A stretch of 64,000 nt of DNA from Fragilariopsis cylindrus CCMP1102 (lineage: Eukaryota > Bacillariophyta > Bacillariophyceae > Bacillariales > Bacillariaceae), in contig FMBT01000400.1 in assembly GCA_900095095.1 (NCBI GenBank), positions 62,001 to 126,000 of the forward strand, written 5' to 3'. Below are positions 58,052 through 64,000 of the stretch, piece by piece. Made by a program: the position numbers and the translations under genes. Numbering within the stretch: the stretch's first letter is position 1; every line of letters starts with the position of its first letter. A model generated the notes under the pieces. The model saw only the letters and a list, made by a program, of their open reading frames with translations. It searched no databases and had not been told where the DNA came from.

Positions 58052-58762
58052 TGTTGTTTCGTATTCTACTTTATTATCAACAACAGTCGTCGATATCGAA
58101 GAAGATAGATGATGTCCTTAACTTAGTCTTTAGTCTTGCTACCCTCTGCCTGTCCTATTGAGCATGCATGCTGCATGATGTGCTGTTTTCTTGTCTTTTT
58201 CCTTTTTTATCCTTGTTTGTCGTCAGCTTTTCGTCTCTCCTTCGTTCGGTTGGCATTTACGCGTGGAGTAAAGCAGCGACAAAGTTATGATTTCATTCAC
58301 AACTAAGTTAGGTATGCTATAATATGTAGAGTAGGTAGGTATTTGTCGTATGGTACGTACGTGGATCCAAAAATTTAGATTCTCCGTACAAAACTCCCCT
58401 GAATTCATGTTCTCCCGTACAAATGCCAGAGGATATCTTTCAACTTAAACTAAGGTTGTCAGATGATCTTTCACGATTCTTAAATCAAACATTTATCTTT
58501 TATTTTTTAAACTTACGTTGTCATTGTTTTTGTTTCTTACTGTTACACTGTTAATCGTCTACTTTGGTTTGGTATTACGAAATAAGTAAAGAAGATAACG
58601 AGAAGAGCGGACGACGGAGAAGAAAAAAATTAGATGCCGTCGGAGATGGCGTTGTCTGTCGTCTTCTTCATCTTCATTTGATTTTATTACGGATGTATCT
58701 CATCCATTTATTCCAAATTCTTTTGTTTCTTTTTTATTCTTGACACACACAACATAATACAA
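58052..58762. other. divergent intergenic region
   Basis: Lies between the ClpR-like gene (minus) and the DUF3500 gene (plus), so it should hold both promoters. No motif was assigned and no gene seen. Confidence 0.5.
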
Positions 58763-59653
58763 ATGCAAAATACAATAGATTTTGTGAACAGTTTCAATGA
58801 TGACGATTCATCAATATTATTAGCTTATCATTCGAATTTGGAGGATCAAAACAAGGATGACTCTGATTTTTGTACTATTGTACAGCAATGTTCAGATCCT
58901 TCCCCTATGTTATCTCTTGGTGAAATGACAGGTCAACAACGTGGATTAGTATATACAGTATTATCAACAATTATGTCATCAGAATCTTTTTTACTTCTTC
59001 AATTACAACAACAATCGAATATGATGTTGGATGAAATGCAAATGCAAGCTTGGGCAGCAACATCTTCTTGTGATGATGGTACATGTCGTTTATTACGTGA
59101 TCCGGATGGATTACTACCATATACTTATAGTTTAAATACTACAAGCATTGATGATTTTTCTGCATATGTTGGTGCTATTTCAAGTGATGATTGTTATAAT
59201 TTATATAAGAATGATACACAAACATTTTGGTACTGTAATAATGATGAACAACCCCATAATATGATACCTATAGGTCAAATGAATATTGAAACAGGGTTAT
59301 CTTATATGGGTAATAGTTGGGAACAACCACATTTACAAGATTATTTTAGTGTATATGGTAATCTTGATCCGAAATCATCATACGTACCTATAGTAGCTCT
59401 TGGAAGTGCAATCGGTTCAGAAGATGATGGATTTGGTGTACGATTTAGTGGTCATCATATTGATATTAATTATCAATGGGATAAAGATGGTATGATGGTA
59501 CAAGCAACACCTTTATTTATCTTTCCAATATTTGAATGTATGGATAGTGATACATTATGTGATGGTAATGACGAACCACCCCGCAAAAACGACGATGAGG
59601 ATGATGATCATGATACCGATGATAATAATAATTCTACTCGTCTTCGTGGATAA
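58763..59653 (+). CDS. DUF3500-like protein, short
   Basis: A 296-residue intact frame from the ATG at 58763. The centre has LSLGEMTGQQRGLVYTVLSTIMS, and the second half has FGVRFSGHHIDINYQWDKDGMMVQATPLFIFP. The R-F/L-x-GHH-x-x-x-N-x-x-x-D...TP-x-F-x-x-x-P pattern is that of DUF3500, a family of unknown function found in bacteria and eukaryotes. Usual members continue for another 100 or more residues. This one turns instead into an acidic low-complexity tail (NDDEDDDHDTDDNNN) and stops. No signal peptide is visible at this ATG, although many members are secreted, so an upstream exon may be missing. Confidence 0.7.
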   Translation: MQNTIDFVNSFNDDDSSILLAYHSNLEDQNKDDSDFCTIVQQCSDPSPMLSLGEMTGQQRGLVYTVLSTIMSSESFLLLQLQQQSNMMLDEMQMQAWAATSSCDDGTCRLLRDPDGLLPYTYSLNTTSIDDFSAYVGAISSDDCYNLYKNDTQTFWYCNNDEQPHNMIPIGQMNIETGLSYMGNSWEQPHLQDYFSVYGNLDPKSSYVPIVALGSAIGSEDDGFGVRFSGHHIDINYQWDKDGMMVQATPLFIFPIFECMDSDTLCDGNDEPPRKNDDEDDDHDTDDNNNSTRLRG

Positions 59654-60747
59654 GCAAGAATGAATCAACAGCTATCCAAGAAGAATTCAAAGAGAAGAAG
59701 GAGAATTACTCTCGAATTTATCAATAGTCAGCATTAATTGAGTACAGTATCACTCGTTATCATTTAGCCGATGTGTAAAATTGATTGTAATTTTCTCTAG
59801 TTAGCTAGCCTAAGTTGCTAGTACGTGCGTATGCCAAGCAAATCAAGTCCAGTGCAATTAAGAAATATTGAATTTTGTTAACTCTTATCCTACTAGTGCC
59901 CAGAAGCGAGTGGGCTTTCTAGTGCAGATACCACAATTTTAAATAGCGAAGGTTGTCTTTTGTTTACAGTAAATGCATATTTATATTGCGAGTACTGTAG
60001 TTCTTGTTCAAACTCGCGTTTTATTATACCGATATATGTGGAGCGAAAATTAACACGCAAACGAGAACACAAATCTCACTAACTACAGTATTTCATTCAA
60101 ATAGTTATGATTCCATCTGCACTCTGTTATGAGAAAATTCAAAAATGTTGGTCAGTTGTTCCTACTACGTTGCAGATTACTACGTTGTAGATTACTACGT
60201 TGTAGATCCGTTTTCGTTATAGTTGATCATCTATTGGTCTAATCGGAAAAAAAACTTTTCATCAAGTTTTATATGGCAATCCCATCGCGACGGGAAAAAG
60301 AAAAAACATAGTTGGAAGAAAGAGAAAATCAAAAAGAAGGAAAGTAAATATCATAACATAAAAAGAACGAGTTATTTAAATTTTCTCAACCTCCAAACTC
60401 GTCACTCAAATTTCCCACGACTGGTTCGTACATCCGGTCCCGTACAGTATATAGCTCGGGAATGGTGGGTGGTAGCGGACAGACGTCTTCAAATTAGCAA
60501 CAACTTGCAACCATTCAAGAAAGCAAAAAAAAAAATTAGTTTTGCGTCTCGTATTGACGAACAAAGGCAAGATGTGAAATTATTTAATTTACAGTAATTT
60601 ATTTATTATTATTTGATGGATCTGCCGTTCAAAAACAAAACACAACGCAAACTAAAATTCAAAAAAGCTAAACAACATCTATCTACTGTAATCCCTTTCT
60701 TGTATTAGATTTGACTTGACGTTGACGTTGACTTGAAATCACAAACT
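59654..60747. other. intergenic
   Basis: No supported gene. A short tandem ACTACGTTG(C/T)AGATT occurs three times near 60165-60207. A basic open frame at 60223-60597 has no ATG-led product of note and is rejected. Confidence 0.5.
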
Positions 60748-63700
60748 ATGGGTATAGGAAAGAGTAATAAATCCAAAAAGGATAAAGATAAAAAGAATGC
60801 TGGTCCAAAAGGGAAAAAAGCACGTGCTAAAGCTAAATTAGATAATAAATGGGGTGAACATGCTGCAGCAGATGATGATAATGATGAACCGAAAAAAACA
60901 AGAAGAGTTGGAAAAAGTCGATTATTATCGAAAGGTGGAAAATATGGTCAAGGCAATAAAAAAACAGGTGTAGTAAAAAATATTAGTAATGAAGGTGTGG
61001 AAGGTTTTTATAGTCGTATCCATGAAGTCCAACGTGACAAACGTCTGAAACAAAAATCAAAATTAACATATCGTCAAATTACACGACGTGGACTTAGACA
61101 ACAACAAACTGATGAGAACGATGATGAGAATGATGATGAAGCGTCGGCTAGTAGTAGTGGTAGTGACAATGATGATGATGTGATGAAGGATGATGAAAAT
61201 ATAAATCCTATGCATGATTTATTATCTATGATTCGTAAAAATAAAAACGATGATGAAGAAGAAGATGATGATAGTGATGACGAGGAAGACGAAGAAGAAG
61301 ATCATGAAAATGAGGACAGTGATGATGAAAACGATGACGATGAAATGATAGTTGATGATATTGATGTCGTCGATGATAATGATGATGCTTCTTCAAAGAA
61401 TAATAGTAAGAAGAAAAAAATGGATATTGATTTTTTTCGGAAACGATTTAATCGTTTACCATTGACAAAATCAGAATTATTATTAGTTGCACCAGCATCA
61501 GTAGCAAAAGCAAACCAAAAGAAGTCGAAGCCTGCCATGACAAAGATTTCTGTACCATCCTCTAATGTTGAAATGCAATTCCTATCATCACCATTCAAAC
61601 AACAACCTGCTGCTGCTGCTGCTATTGATGGGAATGCTACTATTGATAGGAATGATGACGATGACAATGGCGATGTCACCAGTATGTGTGATGATCTATT
61701 AACTCTTGCTACTACTGGAGAAGGTAGTAGTAACAAATCTACTACAGCAGTAGTAACAACCACAACACCAGGAATGTGGCAATCCAATGCAATGGAGGTA
61801 TATAATTCGGATAGTACACGTGATGTATTACGAAAGAATTGGATTGGTAGTAGTGGAAAAAAGATTATGTCAGATATACAAGCACCAGTATATTCTTTCT
61901 TGACAAGGTATGCCGATACATTAGTTACAACAAATAATGGTAAAAGTATGAAACAGGATCGCAAGCAACAACATGATATACATCAATTATATTTATTACA
62001 TGTATTAAATCATGTATTAACATCCCGTAGTAGAATTGGACGTAATAATCGTTATTTAAAAGCAAAAGAATTAAAAGAAGCTTTAAAGAAGAAAGAGAAA
62101 AAAGAAGAGGCAGAAGAAGAAAAGAAGTCTGATTCTACTATTAAAGCAGATGATGAAGATGATGATGATGATGATGATGAAGAACATCGTGATGTACGTG
62201 ATCAAGGATTTACACGTCCTACCGTATTAGTATTATTACCAACACGTGGTACATGTTATACATTTATTAAAAATTTGTATCAAATGACTGGACAAACAAT
62301 GGATAAGGAACAAGAAGAACGTTTTGAAACTGATTATGGTGAAATACCATTAGATGATGATGACGAAATGATAATGATGATGACGATGAGGAGAATGACA
62401 CTAGAATTCAAAAAATAAAACAAAATGCACATGCTTCTACTACTACTGCTGCAAAAAAGGCTGCAGAAAGAGAACGTCGTAGAAAGGCAGTATTAGAAAA
62501 TAAAGGGAAAGAATGGAATGAATTATTTGGTGATACTGCTAATCAAGATGATGATTTTAAAATTGGTATTTCATTAATACCAAAGGCAGCATCTGCAAAT
62601 GCGAATAATGCTGCTACCAAGGATGGTGGAAAGAAGAATCAGCAGCAGCAGCAGCAACAAGTATCGAATGTTGCTGTTAAATGTTATACTGATTTCTTTA
62701 AAAGTGATATCATTGTTGCATCACCATTAGGTCTTAAGATGCTTCTTACACCTGATGCAGGTGATGATGAAGATGATGACGACGATGATGATAATAGTAA
62801 TAAAAATGGTGGTCGTAGCAAGGGTAAATCATCATCATTTGATTACTTATCAAGTATTGAAATTTGTTTACTGCAGCATGCAGAAATTATCTTGATGCAA
62901 AATTGGGACATGTTAATGATATATTAAGTGCATTAAATCAAGAACCAGTAAATAATAATTCAACAGACTTTTCACGTGTACGGAATTATTTATTGGAAGA
63001 TACGACCAACGGTGATAGTAATGGTGAAATTACTGGACAACACCATAAGCAAACAACAACACAGGTCAATACTGGCGTCAATTAATTATATCATCCAAAT
63101 TTATGGATCCATCATTAATATCATCATTTAAAAGACATTCGAAAAGTTTATCGGACAAGTTCGATTACGGCGTAAAATTAAGGATAGTGATGCATCAATA
63201 TCAAATGTATTGTACCAATGAAACAGGTATTTCAAACAATACCAACAGGATCGTTTCATCAACAAAGTAAGGCACGTGTGGATTACTTTGTAAAGAACCT
63301 GTTGCCGTTAATACAAAGGAATGAACAAACCCATACACTTGTGTTTATACCAAGTTATTTTGATTTTTGTGCACTACGGAATACATTATTGAAACAAGAA
63401 TTATCAAAATTATTTGTTACTGTATCCGAATATAGTCGTACAACAGAAATTGGACGTGGCCGTGCACGATTCCTACAGGGTCGAAAACCATTAATGTTAT
63501 ATACAGGTCGATCACATTTCTTTCATCGGCATGCAATGAAAGGTGTGAAGAATTTAATTTTCCTGGGACTACCAGAACATCCAGAATTTTATTCTGATTA
63601 TGTGAATCTTATTACTGCAGTAAGTGGTAACAATAACGACGATGATAGAATGTTGTTGGACGATGGTAGCAACAATAATATTAATCACAACAAGGATACA

Positions 63701-63817
63701 TCATGTATCGCTCTATTTACAAAATACGAGGCACATGCATTAGAACGTGTCGTTGGTAGTAACAATTGCAATCGGATGATGAGTAGTAACAATACAGCAT
63801 TTATGTTTTACTCATAA
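60748..63817 (+). CDS. UTP25: rRNA-processing factor UTP25 (DEF), frame broken in 3' half
   Basis: UTP25 is a helicase-like but ATP-site-degenerate protein of the small-subunit processome in the nucleolus. The ATG at 60748 is preferred over an upstream TTG. The N-terminus is basic (GKSNKSKKDKDKK), then acidic. The conserved part runs from PVYSFLTRYADTLVT through RPTVLVLLPTRGTCYTFIKNL, DDFKIGISLIPK, DFFKSDIIVASPLGLK, YLSSIEI, MQNW, DFSRVRNYLLED, VFIPSYFDFCALRN, FVTVSEYSRTTEIGRGRARFLQGRKPLMLYTGR and FTKYEAHALERVVG. The frame is whole to about 62350. It then breaks five times, near 62363, 62907, 63070, 63150 and 63217. Each break is explained by one missing base and homology resumes at once. Five deletions in 850 bases of an essential gene suggest assembly error more than decay. 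Confidence 0.88.
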
Positions 63818-64000
63818 GTTTCTGATTCTAGTTATTTATGAATTCGATACAAAGATTTGATCAGAAGTTTCTCGATGGGACGGTCGGACGCCGACTATTC
63901 TCGAAGTGGAACAAAGCTGAATGGGATGTGCTTCGGAAGGCTGCTTCGGAAGGCTGCTACAAAGACAACGCTATTGACTCAAACTATCTTCTGCCTTTAT
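63818..64000. other. 3' flank of UTP25 at window edge
   Basis: Contains a direct repeat CGGAAGGCTGCT, twice near 63934-63958. No gene can be identified before the window ends. Confidence 0.4.

Noticed and set aside
60223-60597. Basic 124-codon frame before UTP25
   Set aside because: No homology, no good start context, and Lys/Ser runs typical of AT-rich intergenic DNA.
61302-61964. Minus-strand 220-codon frame opposite UTP25
   Set aside because: Antisense of the UTP25 acidic region; the plus-strand frame has clear homology.
1-64000. tRNA, rRNA or other structured RNA genes
   Set aside because: Scanned by eye for T-loop (GGTTCGAATCC-like) and rRNA signatures and found none convincing; a covariance-model search would be decisive.

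Overview
This is a eukaryotic nuclear window, most likely from a diatom. The case for a diatom rests on four things. A ClpP-like protein carries a bipartite plastid presequence with an ASAFAP-like Ala-Phe site. Secreted proteins join repeated FCPxTC cysteine modules to long Pro-Ser repeats. There is a local family of helicase-associated (HA) repeat proteins. Introns are short and of GT-AG type. The DNA is AT-rich and most housekeeping genes end their codons in A or T. The genus cannot be fixed from the sequence.

Layout. Positions 1-10.6 kb are accessory DNA: remnants of a LINE-like retroelement, a Ty3/gypsy fragment, a second RT remnant, a 42-bp-period repeat block present twice, and one secreted Cys-rich/Ser-Pro-repeat gene whose 3' part is broken. 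Positions 10.6-30.6 kb hold five copies of an HA-repeat gene family in all states from open to fragmentary, plus an orphan 5' piece. Interleaved with them are an SGNH-hydrolase-like membrane protein, the splicing factor CWC24/RNF113, ribosomal protein eL14 and a DxD glycosyltransferase. Positions 30.9-38 kb hold a rhodanese-like gene, a piggyBac transposon with both ends and TTAA duplications, a Ser-Pro-repeat remnant and a degenerate tandem array. From 38.6 to 64 kb the DNA is mostly housekeeping: a MAPEG protein, mitochondrial ATP synthase subunit b, retromer VPS35 with a very long Q-rich N-terminus, a DUF288 (STELLO-like) plus glycosyltransferase gene with many breaks, a sulfotransferase fragment, a multipass membrane protein, an SDR, a plastid ClpR-like subunit, a DUF3500 protein and the rRNA-processing factor UTP25.

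The genes do not form a pathway; this is ordinary eukaryotic gene order. The strongest observations are these: the HA family with a duplicated W-x-x-GNW-C-W motif; the polyglutamine VPS35 with repeated SFAQR motifs; the DUF288-glycosyltransferase fusion; the bounded piggyBac element; several dispersed or nested repeats of unknown nature; and a cluster of single-base frame breaks in genes that should be essential (VPS35, UTP25). The last point means that broken frames here may partly be assembly errors. Exon borders were inferred by eye from GT/AG sites and conserved protein sequence.
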